DNA from: Neisseria uirgultaei
GTDB taxonomy: Bacteria > Pseudomonadota > Gammaproteobacteria > Burkholderiales > Neisseriaceae
Length of the DNA: 64,000 bases
Reading direction: 5' to 3'
Assembly (NCBI RefSeq): GCF_962719845.1
Contig: NZ_CAUIYF010000009.1
Span: 1 to 64,000 of the forward strand
In this document: in pieces, positions 53,073 to 62,045 of the stretch
How positions within the stretch are numbered: the stretch's first letter is position 1
Layout of the letters: each line of letters begins with the position of its first letter
Made by a program: the position numbers and the translations under genes
Notes under the pieces: generated by a model
Database searches by the model: none
What the model was told of the DNA's origin: nothing
What the model saw: the letters and a program-made list of their open reading frames with translations, nothing else

Positions 53073-54176
53073 TCAAATCCGCATCGGCATCACAATATAT
53101 TTAAAATTCGGATTGTTCGGCACAGTAAACAGCGTCGAGCGGTTGGCATCGCCGAAAGCAAGCTGCATATCGTCGGAATGAATATTTCGCAACACGTCCA
53201 TCAGATAGCCGATATTGAAACCGGCTTCCAATTCCCCGCCCTGATAGGCGATTTCGATTTCTTCGCGGGCTTCCTCCTGCTCGTTGTTGCTGCACACGAC
53301 GCTCAACAGACCGGGTTGCAGGAACAGGCGCGCGCCACGGAATTTTTCGTTGGCAAGAATGGACACACGTTCCAGCGCACCCAAAAGTTCGGCACGGGAC
53401 AAAACGAAAATCTTGTCGTTGTCCAAAGGAATCACGCGGTTGAAATCGGGGAATTTGCCGTCGATGACCTTGCTGACGATGGTCGTGCCGTTGCATTGGA
53501 AACGCACCTGCTTGTCCAGCAGCTCGATTTGAATCGGATCGTCGGGGTTGTTCAACAGTTTGAACAGTTCCAGCACCGTTTTGCGCGGCAAAATCACTTC
53601 GGCGCGCGGCAAATCCGCATCAATCGCGCAGGCGGCATAGGCAAGGCGGTGTCCGTCGGTCGCCACAAGGCGCAACTGGCCGCCCTCAACCTGCATCAGC
53701 AGACCGTTGAGATAATAGCGGATGTCCTGCACCGCCATGCTGTACTGCACTTGCGACAGCATGGTTTTGAAACGCTCCTGCTCCAGTGAGAAAGTCGTGC
53801 TGATGTCCTCGCCGACATTCATCATCGGAAAATCGGCGGCAGGCAGGGTCTGAAGTGCAAAACGCGATTTGCCCGCCTTCAGCGTCAGACGGCTGTCGTC
53901 CCAATCCAGCGACACCAGCGCACCGGCAGGCAGCGCACGCAAAATGTCCTGAAATTTCTTGGCATTGGTGGTGATGCGGAAGTCGCCCGCGCCGCCCTCG
54001 GGACCTGCAGTGTCGATTTGGATTTCCAAATCGGTTGCCAAAAGCTGGGTCTGACCGCCCCTGCCCCCAATCAGGACGTTGGACAGGATGGGCAGGGTGT
54101 GGCGGCGTTCGACGATGCCGGTAACGGCTTGCAGCGGCTTGAGCAGGCTGTCGCGTTCGGCTTGTAAAATCAACAT
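53073..54176 (-). CDS. dnaN: DNA polymerase III sliding clamp, beta subunit
   Basis: Beta clamp of 367 aa with three similar domains. Characteristic segments are LQAVTGIVERRHTLPILSNVLI near the N-terminus and the C-terminal FKYIVMPMRI. It lies downstream of dnaA as in most bacteria. AAGGAG is a strong ribosome site. A CREE fills most of the dnaA-dnaN gap. Confidence 0.97.
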   Translation of the reverse strand: MLILQAERDSLLKPLQAVTGIVERRHTLPILSNVLIGGRGGQTQLLATDLEIQIDTAGPEGGAGDFRITTNAKKFQDILRALPAGALVSLDWDDSRLTLKAGKSRFALQTLPAADFPMMNVGEDISTTFSLEQERFKTMLSQVQYSMAVQDIRYYLNGLLMQVEGGQLRLVATDGHRLAYAACAIDADLPRAEVILPRKTVLELFKLLNNPDDPIQIELLDKQVRFQCNGTTIVSKVIDGKFPDFNRVIPLDNDKIFVLSRAELLGALERVSILANEKFRGARLFLQPGLLSVVCSNNEQEEAREEIEIAYQGGELEAGFNIGYLMDVLRNIHSDDMQLAFGDANRSTLFTVPNNPNFKYIVMPMRI

Positions 54177-54198
54177 TTTCGCTCCTTAAATCGGTTTG

Positions 54199-54305
54199 TA
54201 TAGTGGATTAAATTTAAATCAGGACAAGGCGACGAAGCCGCAGACAGTACAAATAGTACGGCAAGGCGAGGCAACGCCGTACTGGTTTAAATTTAATCCG
54301 CTATA
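54199..54305. mobile_element. Short Correia element, 107 bp, between dnaA and dnaN
   Basis: TATAGTGG...CCGCTATA ends with the internally deleted form lacking the central IHF-site segment. Ends 23 bases upstream of the dnaN start, so it lies in the dnaN leader or promoter. Confidence 0.93.
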
Positions 54306-54314
54306 TCTTTACCC

Positions 54315-54348
54315 TTCGGACGGCATGGGCAATATCATGCCGTCTGAA
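54315..54348. terminator. DUS hairpin after dnaA
   Basis: Variant TTCGGACGGCAT pairs with a standard DUS 13 bases beyond the dnaA stop. Confidence 0.65.
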
Positions 54349-54360
54349 AGGCGTGTCCGG

Positions 54361-55917
54361 TCAGTTTTGAATCAAAATCAGCAGTTTCTCATAATCCTGC
54401 GCCAACTCGGGGTCTTCCTCGCGCAGTTTCGCCACCGCCCTGATGCCGTGCATGACGGTCGTATGGTCGCGTCCGCCGAACGAATCGCCGATAGACGGCA
54501 GGCTCAAAGTGGTCAGTTCTTTGGTCAGGCTCATGGCAACCTGACGCGGACGGGCAATGTTGCGCGTACGTTTTTTGCCGAGTACGTCGCTGATTTTGAT
54601 GCGGTAATATTTCGCCACCGCATCGATGATGATGTCGGCGGTGATGACTTTGTGCTTCTCCGCAATAATGTCCTGCAAAGCGGTACGCGCCAAATCGATG
54701 TCGATGACGGGACGGTTCATAAAGCGGCTGCTCGCTCCGACACGGTTGAACGCGCCTTCAAGCTCGCGCACGTTGGAACGGATCAGGTTGGCAATGAACA
54801 GCGCGGCTTCGTCTTCGATACTGATGCCCGCCGCTTCCGCCTTTTTCTGCAAAATGGCGATACGCATTTCCAATTCGGGCGGCTCGAGTTCCAAAGTCAG
54901 CCCCCATGAAAAACGGGATTTGAGGCGGTCATCCATACCTTCGATTTTGGCGGGTAAAACATCGCAAGTGAGGATGAGCTGTTTTTTCTCGTTGTGGAAA
55001 TGGTTGTACAGATAGAAAAACTCTTCCATCGTACGGTCTTTGCCTTTGATGAACTGGATGTCGTCGATAATCAGCAGGTCGTATTGCTTGTATTGCTGTT
55101 TGAACACGTCGTAAGTGTTGTTGCGCACGGCTTTCATGAAGCTGCGGATATAATCGTCCGAATGCATATAGCGTACTTTCGCGTCGGGACGGTTTTTCAA
55201 AAGCTCGTTGCCGATGGCTTGCACCAGGTGGGTTTTGCCCAAACCCGTGCTGCCGTACAGGAAAAACGGGTTGTAACTCTGTCCCGGACTTTCCGCAATC
55301 GCCTGCGCCGCCGCCGCTGCAAGGCGGTTGCCCTTGCCTTCGACCAATGTGCCGAACGTGTAATCGCGCGACAGGTTGGTCTGCTCGTAACGCGCCTCTT
55401 CCGCACCGGCCTGCGCGTCCGTCCGTGCTTTGGCAACTGCCGCCGATTCCGGACGGGAAGCAGGTTCGGCAGTATGGCGCGGCTCATGCGGGAGGTTTTT
55501 CATACGTTCTGCCAAAATATCCGCCGCCGTTTTCGACGCAGCGGGTTTGACAGGCTCTTCAGACGGCAGCTCGTCCAACAGAACCTCCTGCACGGGCATC
55601 CCCTCCGACACCGCGTGCAAGGACGGCTCGGCAGGTTCGACAGCACTTTCAACCGCCGCCATCTCATAACGCACGCCTTCTCCCGGTTTGAATACGAAGG
55701 CGGAACGGCCGGCAGCCAACTCTTCCCTCACTGCTTCTATTTTTCCGGCAAACTGGCTCTTGAGCATATTGCAGGCAAACTGGTTCTTGCCGTACACCAC
55801 CCATAGCCCCCCCTCCTCACCGACGGTAAGGGGCGCAATCCATTGCGCAAACTGCCCGTGAGGCAACATATCGTGAAGACGGCGGAGGCACAGCGGCCAA
55901 AACTCTGCTAATGTCAT
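54361..55917 (-). CDS. dnaA: Chromosomal replication initiator DnaA
   Basis: DnaA of 518 aa. N-terminal DnaB-interacting domain I, a variable linker (about residues 85-180), AAA+ domain with Walker A GSTGLGKT at about residue 220 and LLIIDDIQF as Walker B, and the domain IV DNA-binding helix-turn-helix containing the signature GGRDHTTVMHG. It is divergent from rpmH, with the candidate origin between them. Confidence 0.97.
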   Translation of the reverse strand: MTLAEFWPLCLRRLHDMLPHGQFAQWIAPLTVGEEGGLWVVYGKNQFACNMLKSQFAGKIEAVREELAAGRSAFVFKPGEGVRYEMAAVESAVEPAEPSLHAVSEGMPVQEVLLDELPSEEPVKPAASKTAADILAERMKNLPHEPRHTAEPASRPESAAVAKARTDAQAGAEEARYEQTNLSRDYTFGTLVEGKGNRLAAAAAQAIAESPGQSYNPFFLYGSTGLGKTHLVQAIGNELLKNRPDAKVRYMHSDDYIRSFMKAVRNNTYDVFKQQYKQYDLLIIDDIQFIKGKDRTMEEFFYLYNHFHNEKKQLILTCDVLPAKIEGMDDRLKSRFSWGLTLELEPPELEMRIAILQKKAEAAGISIEDEAALFIANLIRSNVRELEGAFNRVGASSRFMNRPVIDIDLARTALQDIIAEKHKVITADIIIDAVAKYYRIKISDVLGKKRTRNIARPRQVAMSLTKELTTLSLPSIGDSFGGRDHTTVMHGIRAVAKLREEDPELAQDYEKLLILIQN

Positions 55918-56343
55918 GGATAGGCTCGAATCGGTAAAAATGTTTCAACACACAGGGCGACACATAAAGCACCGACCTGTGTGTTGCCCTGATTTGGAAG
56001 GGGTTACGCCCCTCTCAAATAAATTCTGATTCTACCGCCCTAAAAGGCGGGGTTTCAACCGAAAAGGAAATACGATGAAATCGAAAATAAAGAAAATATA
56101 ATATTTTCAAAAAGAAAACAAATCTTCTGAACGCGCATCGGTTCAAAATGCAGCGAACCGATTATACCGACCCGCCGACATTTTATCCACAACCCGTGCA
56201 AAAATTTATCCACAGAAAGGCGGCAGAAATCCGCAGGCAATCGGGCAATCCTCCTGCAAAGTTTCTATATTGATTGACAAAAGCGGCAAATTGGAGTGTA
56301 ATTCACGGTTTAATTATCTACCCATTCTATTTTAGGAAACATC
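55918..56343. other. Candidate replication origin (oriC) region
   Basis: Gap of 426 bases between dnaA and rpmH. It has two perfect DnaA boxes TTATCCACA (56183-56191, 56206-56214), an AT-rich segment (about 56080-56125) suited to unwinding, and an 11-bp inverted repeat CAACACACAGG (55946-55956/55976-55986) in the dnaA leader. The dnaN-dnaA-[gap]-rpmH-rnpA-yidC order is the common origin context; function is inferred. Confidence 0.6.
56274..56302 (+). promoter_or_regulatory. rpmH promoter
   Basis: TTGACA (56274-56279) and TGTAAT (56297-56302), spacing 17, about 40 bases before rpmH. Confidence 0.7.
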
Positions 56344-56478
56344 ATGAAACGCACTTATCAACCTTCCGTTACCAAACGCAAACGCACCCACGGCTTCCTC
56401 GTGCGCTCCAAAACACGCGGCGGCCGCGCAGTACTGGCAGCACGCCGTGCCAAAGGCCGCAAACGCCTGGCGGTGTAA
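56344..56478 (+). CDS. rpmH: 50S ribosomal protein L34
   Basis: L34 of 44 aa, starting MKRTYQPSVTKRKRTHGF and ending KGRKRLAV. Strongly basic. First gene of the rpmH-rnpA-yidD-yidC series. The ribosome site is TAGGAAA. Confidence 0.97.
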   Translation: MKRTYQPSVTKRKRTHGFLVRSKTRGGRAVLAARRAKGRKRLAV

Positions 56479-56480
56479 TT

Positions 56481-56846
56481 TTGGACTACCGCTTCGGAAG
56501 GCAGTACCGCTTGTTGAAAACGGATGATTTTTCATCCGTTTTTGCATTCAGAAACCGCCGCAGCCGCGACCTGCTGCAAGTTTCGCATTCAAACGGCAAC
56601 GGGCTGGGCCATCCCCGCATCGGTCTGGTGGTCGGCAAAAAAACCGCCAAACGCGCCAACGAGCGGAACTATATGAAACGCGTCATCCGCGACTGGTTCA
56701 GGTTGAACAAAAACAATCTTCCGCCGCAGGATTTCGTCGTGCGCGTCCACCGTAAATTCGACAGGGCTACCGCAAAACAGGCAAGGGCGGAACTGGCACA
56801 ACTCATGTTCGGCAACCCCGCAACCGAATGCGGGAAACGGGTATGA
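56481..56846 (+). CDS. rnpA: Ribonuclease P protein component
   Basis: RnpA, 121 aa, the protein subunit of RNase P for tRNA 5' maturation. The RNP-type signature RANERNYMKRVIRDWFR is at about residues 60-76. Translation probably starts at TTG 56481, two bases after the rpmH stop, giving MDYRFGRQYRLLKTDDF. No ribosome site of its own is evident, so coupling to rpmH translation is likely. Confidence 0.93.
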   Translation: MDYRFGRQYRLLKTDDFSSVFAFRNRRSRDLLQVSHSNGNGLGHPRIGLVVGKKTAKRANERNYMKRVIRDWFRLNKNNLPPQDFVVRVHRKFDRATAKQARAELAQLMFGNPATECGKRV

Positions 56847-56910
56847 TTAAAACGGTACTCTACAGGCAAGGTTCAGACGGCAACGGGTTTCCCATACAAG
56901 GAACATCCCG

Positions 56911-57132
56911 ATGAATTTCCTATTGTCCAAACTCCTGCTGGGACTGATACGGTTTTACCAATACTGCATCAGCCCTCTGATTCCGCCCCGCTGCCGCTAT
57001 ACGCCGACCTGTTCGCAATACGCGGTCGAAGCGGTCAAAAAATACGGCGCATTCAAAGGCGGCAGGCTCGCCATCAAGCGCATTGCACGTTGCCACCCTT
57101 TCGGCGGACACGGACACGACCCCGTTCCCTGA
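56911..57132 (+). CDS. yidD: Membrane protein insertion efficiency factor YidD
   Basis: YidD, 73 aa, with the family core LIRFYQYCISPLIPPRCRYTP followed by TCSQYAVEAVKKYG and a C-terminal HPFGGHGHDPVP. It has an amphipathic N-terminal segment and assists YidC. Located between rnpA and yidC as usual. Confidence 0.94.
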   Translation: MNFLLSKLLLGLIRFYQYCISPLIPPRCRYTPTCSQYAVEAVKKYGAFKGGRLAIKRIARCHPFGGHGHDPVP

Positions 57133-57304
57133 CCCGACGCAATATTCAAATTGCACGCTTTCCTTTTATTTCCCATCGGTTTCTATATAATGCCGTCTGA
57201 ACCTTCGGGCTGGCGGCACGACCGTCGGGTATGAAGCCCGCCCTTATTCCCCGTCTATCGGAACACGCAACCTGCGGCATTTCCGACCATTCAGGAAACT
57301 CTAT

Positions 57305-58951
57305 ATGGATTTTAAAAGACTCACGGCGTTTTTCGCCATCGCGCTGGCGATTATGATCGGCTGGGAAAAGATGTTCCCCGCCCCCCAAACCGCGCCCGCG
57401 CCCGGACAAGCCGCGCAGCAACAGCGGCAAACCGCCGCAACCGCTTCCGCCGAAGCCGCGCTCGCGCCCGCAACGCCGATTACCGTAACGACCGACACGG
57501 TTCAAGCCGTCATTGATGAAAAAAGCGGCGACCTGCGCCGGCTGACCCTGCTCAAATACAAGGCAACCGGCGACGAAAACAAACCGTTCGTCCTGTTTGG
57601 CGACGGCAAAGAATACACCTACGTCGCCCAATCCGAACTGCTGGACGCGCAAGGCAACAACATTCTGAAAGACATCAGCTTTACCGCTCCTCAAAAACAA
57701 TACACCCTCAACGGCGACAAAGTTGAAGTTCGCCTGAGCGCGCCTGAAACAAACGGACTGAAAATCGACAAAGTCTATACCTTTACCAAAGACAGCTACC
57801 TCGTCAACGTCCGTTTCGACATCACCAACACCAGCGGCAAGCCCGCCAACCTGAGCGCGGACTACCGCATCGTACGCGACCGCAGCGAACCCGAAGGTCA
57901 AGGCTACTTTACCCGCTCTTTCGTCGGCCCGGTGGTTTACACCCCCGAAGGCAAATTCCAAAAAGTCAGCTTCTCCGACTTGGACGACGATGCCAAATCA
58001 GGCAAAAACGAAGCCGAATACGCCCGCAAAACCCAAACCGGCTGGCTCGGCATGATTGAACACCACTTCATGTCCACTTGGATTCTCCAACCCAAAGGCG
58101 GACAAAGCGTTTGCGCCGCCGGCGACTGCCGTATCGACATCAAACGCCGCAACGACAACCTGTACAGCACCAGCGTCAGCGTTCCCCTTGCCGCCATCCA
58201 AAACGGCGCGAAATCCGAAGCCTCCATCAACCTCTACGCCGGCCCGCAGACCACATCCGTCATCGCAAACATCGCCGACAACCTGCAACTGGCAAAAGAC
58301 TACGGCAAAGTACACTGGTTCGCCTCCCCCCTCTTCTGGCTCCTGAACCAACTGCACAACATTATCGGCAACTGGGGCTGGGCAATCATCGTTTTGACCA
58401 TTATCGTCAAAGCCGTACTCTACCCGCTGACCAACGCCTCTTACCGCTCGATGGCAAAAATGCGCGCCGCCGCGCCCAAACTGCAAGCCATTAAAGAAAA
58501 ATACGGCGACGACCGTATGGCGCAACAGCAAGCCATGATGCAGCTTTACAAAGACGAAAAAATCAACCCGCTGGGCGGCTGCCTGCCCATGCTGTTGCAA
58601 ATCCCCGTCTTCATCGGCTTGTACTGGGCGTTGTTTGCCTCCGTAGAATTGCGTCAGGCACCTTGGCTGGGCTGGATTACCGACCTTAGCCGCTCCGACC
58701 CCTACTACATCCTGCCCGTGATTATGGCGGCAACGATGTTTGCCCAAACATTCCTCAATCCGCCGCCGACCGACCCGATGCAGGCAAAAATGATGAAAGT
58801 CATGCCGCTGGTTTTCTCAGCCATGTTCTTTTTCTTCCCTGCCGGTTTGGTTCTGTACTGGGTAGTCAACAACCTCCTGACCATCGCCCAACAATGGCAC
58901 ATCAACCGCAGCATCGAAAAACAACGCGCCCAAGGCGAAGTCGTTTCCTAG
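57305..58951 (+). CDS. yidC: Membrane protein insertase YidC
   Basis: YidC of 548 aa. It has an N-terminal membrane helix, a large periplasmic domain (about residues 30-345) and the conserved insertase core of five helices (about 350-535) with GCLPMLLQIPVFIGLYWAL. It inserts inner-membrane proteins alone or with SecYEG. A -10-like TATAAT merged with a DUS lies at 57185. The gene is followed by an inverted DUS. Confidence 0.96.
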   Translation: MDFKRLTAFFAIALAIMIGWEKMFPAPQTAPAPGQAAQQQRQTAATASAEAALAPATPITVTTDTVQAVIDEKSGDLRRLTLLKYKATGDENKPFVLFGDGKEYTYVAQSELLDAQGNNILKDISFTAPQKQYTLNGDKVEVRLSAPETNGLKIDKVYTFTKDSYLVNVRFDITNTSGKPANLSADYRIVRDRSEPEGQGYFTRSFVGPVVYTPEGKFQKVSFSDLDDDAKSGKNEAEYARKTQTGWLGMIEHHFMSTWILQPKGGQSVCAAGDCRIDIKRRNDNLYSTSVSVPLAAIQNGAKSEASINLYAGPQTTSVIANIADNLQLAKDYGKVHWFASPLFWLLNQLHNIIGNWGWAIIVLTIIVKAVLYPLTNASYRSMAKMRAAAPKLQAIKEKYGDDRMAQQQAMMQLYKDEKINPLGGCLPMLLQIPVFIGLYWALFASVELRQAPWLGWITDLSRSDPYYILPVIMAATMFAQTFLNPPPTDPMQAKMMKVMPLVFSAMFFFFPAGLVLYWVVNNLLTIAQQWHINRSIEKQRAQGEVVS

Positions 58952-58968
58952 ATGCCGCAGCATGAAAA

Positions 58969-58997
58969 ATGCCGTCTGAAACCTGTTCAGACGGCAT
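58969..58997. terminator. Inverted-DUS terminator
   Basis: Compact DUS pair with TTTTTA, between convergent yidC and the methylase gene. Confidence 0.85.
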
Positions 58998-59031
58998 TTT
59001 TATTGTTCACCCCCTATCGGGGCGGAAATCT

Positions 59032-59745
59032 TCAACCCGCATACATCACAAAAATCGTCGGGCGTTTTTTCAGATTGGGCATTTCTTTTCTTTTTCGCCA
59101 CTGCGCAATCGTCTGGCTGATGATTTCCTGTGTCGGCAAGGTCAAGTCCGTAGCCACACATAAGCGCGTTTCAGGATGCAGGTTTTCCACCGCATCGGCA
59201 AGCAGCGCATCATTGCGGTAAGGCGTTTCAATAAAAATCTGCGTCTCGCCGCACTGGCGCGAACGCTGTTCCAAAGCCCACAAAGCCTGAATCCGCCCGT
59301 TTTTTTCAGACGGCAGATAACCCTTAAATGCAAAGTTCTGCCCGTTCGCACCCGAAGCCATCAAAGCCAGCAGCAGACTGGAAGGCCCAACCAGCGGACG
59401 CACTTCAAAACCGTGCTTATGCGCCAATGCCACCAAATTCGCACCCGGATCGGCAACGGCCGGGCAACCCGCCTCGCTGACAATGCCCATACTGCGCCCT
59501 TCTTGCAAAGGTTTCAGCAATTCCGGCAAAGTCTTCAAATCCGTGTGTTCATTCAGTGTTTGCAGATTCAGCTCGCGGATAGGCGTAGTCACGCCCAAAT
59601 GTTTCAAATGCGCACGCGCCGTTTTTTCCGCTTCCACGACAAAATCCGTCAGCCCGACAACCGCCTGTTGTTCATGCGGCAACAGGCACGGCGTGTCAGG
59701 TGTACCCAAAGGCGTAGGAATCAAATACAAAACAGGAAACATCAT
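59032..59745 (-). CDS. Tetrapyrrole-methylase family SAM methyltransferase (RsmI-like)
   Basis: Protein of 237 aa with the family motifs YLIPTPLGT at the N-terminus, GIVSEAGCPAVADPGANLVALA (about residues 86-107) and VGPSSLLLALMASG. RsmI 2'-O-methylates C1402 of 16S rRNA; this protein is shorter than the typical RsmI (about 280 aa) and lacks its C-terminal part, so it may be a paralogue with another substrate. It follows the maf pseudogene on the same strand. Confidence 0.78.
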   Translation of the reverse strand: MMFPVLYLIPTPLGTPDTPCLLPHEQQAVVGLTDFVVEAEKTARAHLKHLGVTTPIRELNLQTLNEHTDLKTLPELLKPLQEGRSMGIVSEAGCPAVADPGANLVALAHKHGFEVRPLVGPSSLLLALMASGANGQNFAFKGYLPSEKNGRIQALWALEQRSRQCGETQIFIETPYRNDALLADAVENLHPETRLCVATDLTLPTQEIISQTIAQWRKRKEMPNLKKRPTIFVMYAG

Positions 59746-59766
59746 TCCCTCACTCGTCAGTTAAAA

Positions 59767-59793
59767 ATGCCGTCTGAACCCTTCAGACGGCAT
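59767..59793. terminator. Inverted-DUS terminator
   Basis: Tight DUS pair 10 bases beyond the maf stop, upstream of the methylase gene. Confidence 0.8.
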
Positions 59794-59803
59794 AAACGGG
59801 CAG

Positions 59804-60394
59804 TTACAAAACATCCAGTCCCTCATTTTTCAAAAAATCGACCAGACGGAAAACCGGCAAACCGATCAAAGCATTCGGATCGCTGCTTTCAATCCGTTCG
59901 ATCAACAATGCACCCAAATCCTCGCTCTTCAACGCACACGAACAATAAACCGCATCAGGCTCGCGCTCCAAATAGCGGAGTATATGCAACTCGTCCAACT
60001 TCCTCATCACGACCACAGTCTTATCGATATGCTGCCACATCGTGCCCGTAACCGTATTTAGCAGAACGACCGCGCTGTAAAACTCAATCTCCCTGCCGCT
60101 CAAATGCATCAGCATCTTTTGCGCGTTGGCAAGGTTCATCGGCTTGCCCCACTGCCTGCCGTCGCACCACGCTACCTGGTCCGCACCGACAATCAACGCC
60201 TCGGGGAAACGTCCGGCCAAGGACCTCGCCTTACCCTAGGCAAGGCGCAATGCCGTTTGAGGGGCAGACTCCCCCAGCATCGGCGTTTCGTCGAAATCAG
60301 GCGATACCGCCTGAAAGGCAATGCCGAGCCGCTCCATCTGTTCGCGCCGGAAAACCGAACTCGTACCCAAAATCAAAGGCAATGCCAAACCCAT
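59804..60394 (-). pseudogene. yceF: maf/yceF nucleotide pyrophosphatase with nonsense codon
   Basis: The full gene would encode 196 aa: ATG at 60394 after GGAGG, then MGLALPLILGTSSVFRREQM, the Maf-family N-terminus. Codon 53 is TAG (60238-60236), in ALRLA-stop-GKARSL, where the family normally has a residue such as Gln (CAG). The frame is open on both sides; the remaining 138 codons hold VGADQVAW, the catalytic Asp motif. The position next to yceD-rpmF-plsX matches the yceF context, whose product hydrolyses m7GTP. A TTG at 60220 could start a truncated product without the substrate loop. Confidence 0.85.
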
Positions 60395-60541
60395 CCCATC
60401 CTCCTTACCGTTGAAAACACACCCAAACGGGCGTTAAAATCCAGCCATGCGCCGAAACTCGGATACCCGCCTTCGGCGTACCGCAACATTTTTCTTAAAA
60501 ATATTGACGTTAGAACATCTAAATTATATCATACCCCGTTT

Positions 60542-61042
60542 ATGTCAGACCCTAATTTGATTGACCCGGAAATTTTTGCCGCCGAAAGGCAGAACCTGCA
60601 AGGCAGTTTTCTGCTGGAAGAATTGGACGAACGAGTCAGTTTGCACGATTATCCCGCCGACAGGCAGACCAAAATATCGTTTACACTGACCGGCGGCCGC
60701 GACCGGCTGCAACGCCTGTTCCTCGACCTGAACGTCAAAGCCGATATGCCCCTGATTTGCCAGAGATGTATCAAACCCATGCCGTTCATGCTCGATGAAA
60801 GCAGCCGTATCGTCCTGTTTTCCGACGAAGAGTCCTTGGACGAATCCATGCTTGCCGACGAAGAACTCGAAGGCATACTGATTGAAAAAGAACTCGACGT
60901 GCGCGCATTGGTAGAAGACCAAATCCTGATGTCCCTGCCCTTTTCGCCGCGACACGGACACTGCGGCAATACCCTTCCGGAATCCGCCAACCAAGACAAA
61001 CCCAACCCCTTTGCTGTTTTGGCAGGTTTGAAAAGCAGTTAA
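60542..61042 (+). CDS. yceD: DUF177 protein YceD
   Basis: Protein of 166 aa of the YceD/DUF177 family: acidic, with the cysteine pair ICQRCIKPM (about residue 76) and the C-terminal NPFAVLAGLK. It always accompanies rpmF and is thought to act in 23S rRNA or large-subunit maturation. rpmF follows 33 bases later. Confidence 0.9.
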   Translation: MSDPNLIDPEIFAAERQNLQGSFLLEELDERVSLHDYPADRQTKISFTLTGGRDRLQRLFLDLNVKADMPLICQRCIKPMPFMLDESSRIVLFSDEESLDESMLADEELEGILIEKELDVRALVEDQILMSLPFSPRHGHCGNTLPESANQDKPNPFAVLAGLKSS

Positions 61043-61075
61043 TTAGGACACAGTTTATTTATCTAGGAGCTTGAA

Positions 61076-61255
61076 ATGGCCGTTCAACAAAACAAAAAAT
61101 CCCCTTCCAAACGCGGTATGCACCGTTCGCACGACGCGCTGACCGCGCCCGCACTGTCTGTCGACAGCGCAACCGGCGAAGTGCACCGCCCGCACCACAT
61201 CTCCCCCAACGGTATGTACCGCGGCCGCAAAGTGGTCAAAGCCAAAGGCGAATAA
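61076..61255 (+). CDS. rpmF: 50S ribosomal protein L32
   Basis: L32, 59 aa, MAVQQNKKSPSKRGMHRSHDAL at the N-terminus, cysteine-free type. TAGGAGC precedes the ATG. Part of yceD-rpmF, with plsX further downstream. Confidence 0.96.
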   Translation: MAVQQNKKSPSKRGMHRSHDALTAPALSVDSATGEVHRPHHISPNGMYRGRKVVKAKGE

Positions 61256-61271
61256 TCCCTATTCGACTGAC

Positions 61272-61312
61272 TGAAAAAGCCAGAACATTGCCATGCAATT
61301 ACTGGCTTTTTT
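61272..61312 (+). terminator. Rho-independent terminator after rpmF
   Basis: AAAAAGCCAG pairs with CTGGCTTTTT around an 18-base loop; T run follows. Confidence 0.75.
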
Positions 61313-61429
61313 TGCATTGGACGCGCCATCCGTCCAAACTTTCGCCATAGGTCAACACACAGGGGCAAAGCGTTCCGTATAATACCCCGTGAAAATATTC
61401 CAAAAGCCCCAACCACCAAGGAAATTCCG

Positions 61430-61957
61430 ATGAAACAGAAAATCTGGTACACCTACGATGACATCCACCGCGTCATCAAAGCATTGGCAGAAAAAATCTG
61501 GAACTCCGGCGTCAAATACGATGCCATGATCGCTATCGGCGGGGGCGGCTTTATTCCGGCACGTATGCTGCGCTGTTTTCTGGAAATTCCGATTTATGCC
61601 GTAACCACCGCTTATTACGACAGCGACAACGAAGGACAGGTTACCGAAGAAGTCAAAAAAGTCCAATGGCTAGACCCCGTTCCCGAAGCCCTGCGGGGCA
61701 AAAACGTGCTCGTCGTCGATGAAGTGGACGACAGCCGCGTAACCATGGAGTTCTGCCTGAACGAACTGCTCAAAGAAGACTTCGGCACTGTCGGCGTCGC
61801 CGTTCTGCACGAAAAAATCAAAGCCAAAGCAGGCAAAATCCCCGAAGGCATTCCCTATTTCAGCGGCATCACCGTAGAAGACTGGTGGATCAACTATCCG
61901 TGGGACGCACCCGACATCGACGAACACAACCGCCTTGCCGAGGCCGGCCGAGGCTGA
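61430..61957 (+). CDS. Purine phosphoribosyltransferase-type protein
   Basis: PRTase fold protein of 175 aa. The PRPP motif VLVVDEVDDSRVTM is at about residues 92-105, and IAIGGGGFIPARML precedes it. The C-terminal DWWINYPWDAPD resembles the xanthine/hypoxanthine-guanine branch (Gpt-like), so purine-base salvage is the likely role; the exact base is not clear. It is inserted between rpmF and plsX, where many bacteria have nothing. Confidence 0.8.
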   Translation: MKQKIWYTYDDIHRVIKALAEKIWNSGVKYDAMIAIGGGGFIPARMLRCFLEIPIYAVTTAYYDSDNEGQVTEEVKKVQWLDPVPEALRGKNVLVVDEVDDSRVTMEFCLNELLKEDFGTVGVAVLHEKIKAKAGKIPEGIPYFSGITVEDWWINYPWDAPDIDEHNRLAEAGRG

Positions 61958-61961
61958 CCCT

Positions 61962-61997
61962 TTCAGACGGCATACTTTCCGAACCGATGCCGTCTGA
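61962..61997. terminator. Inverted-DUS hairpin
   Basis: Outward-facing DUS pair five bases after the PRTase stop and ahead of plsX; no clear T run. Confidence 0.6.
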
Positions 61998-62045
61998 AGC
62001 CCGCACGACCCCGGCCGCAGACCGAAAACCTACCGGAGAAACCCT

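Noticed and set aside
55807..55813. C7 tract in dnaA as a phase-variable switch
   Set aside because: dnaA is essential and the frame is intact; the tract is short.
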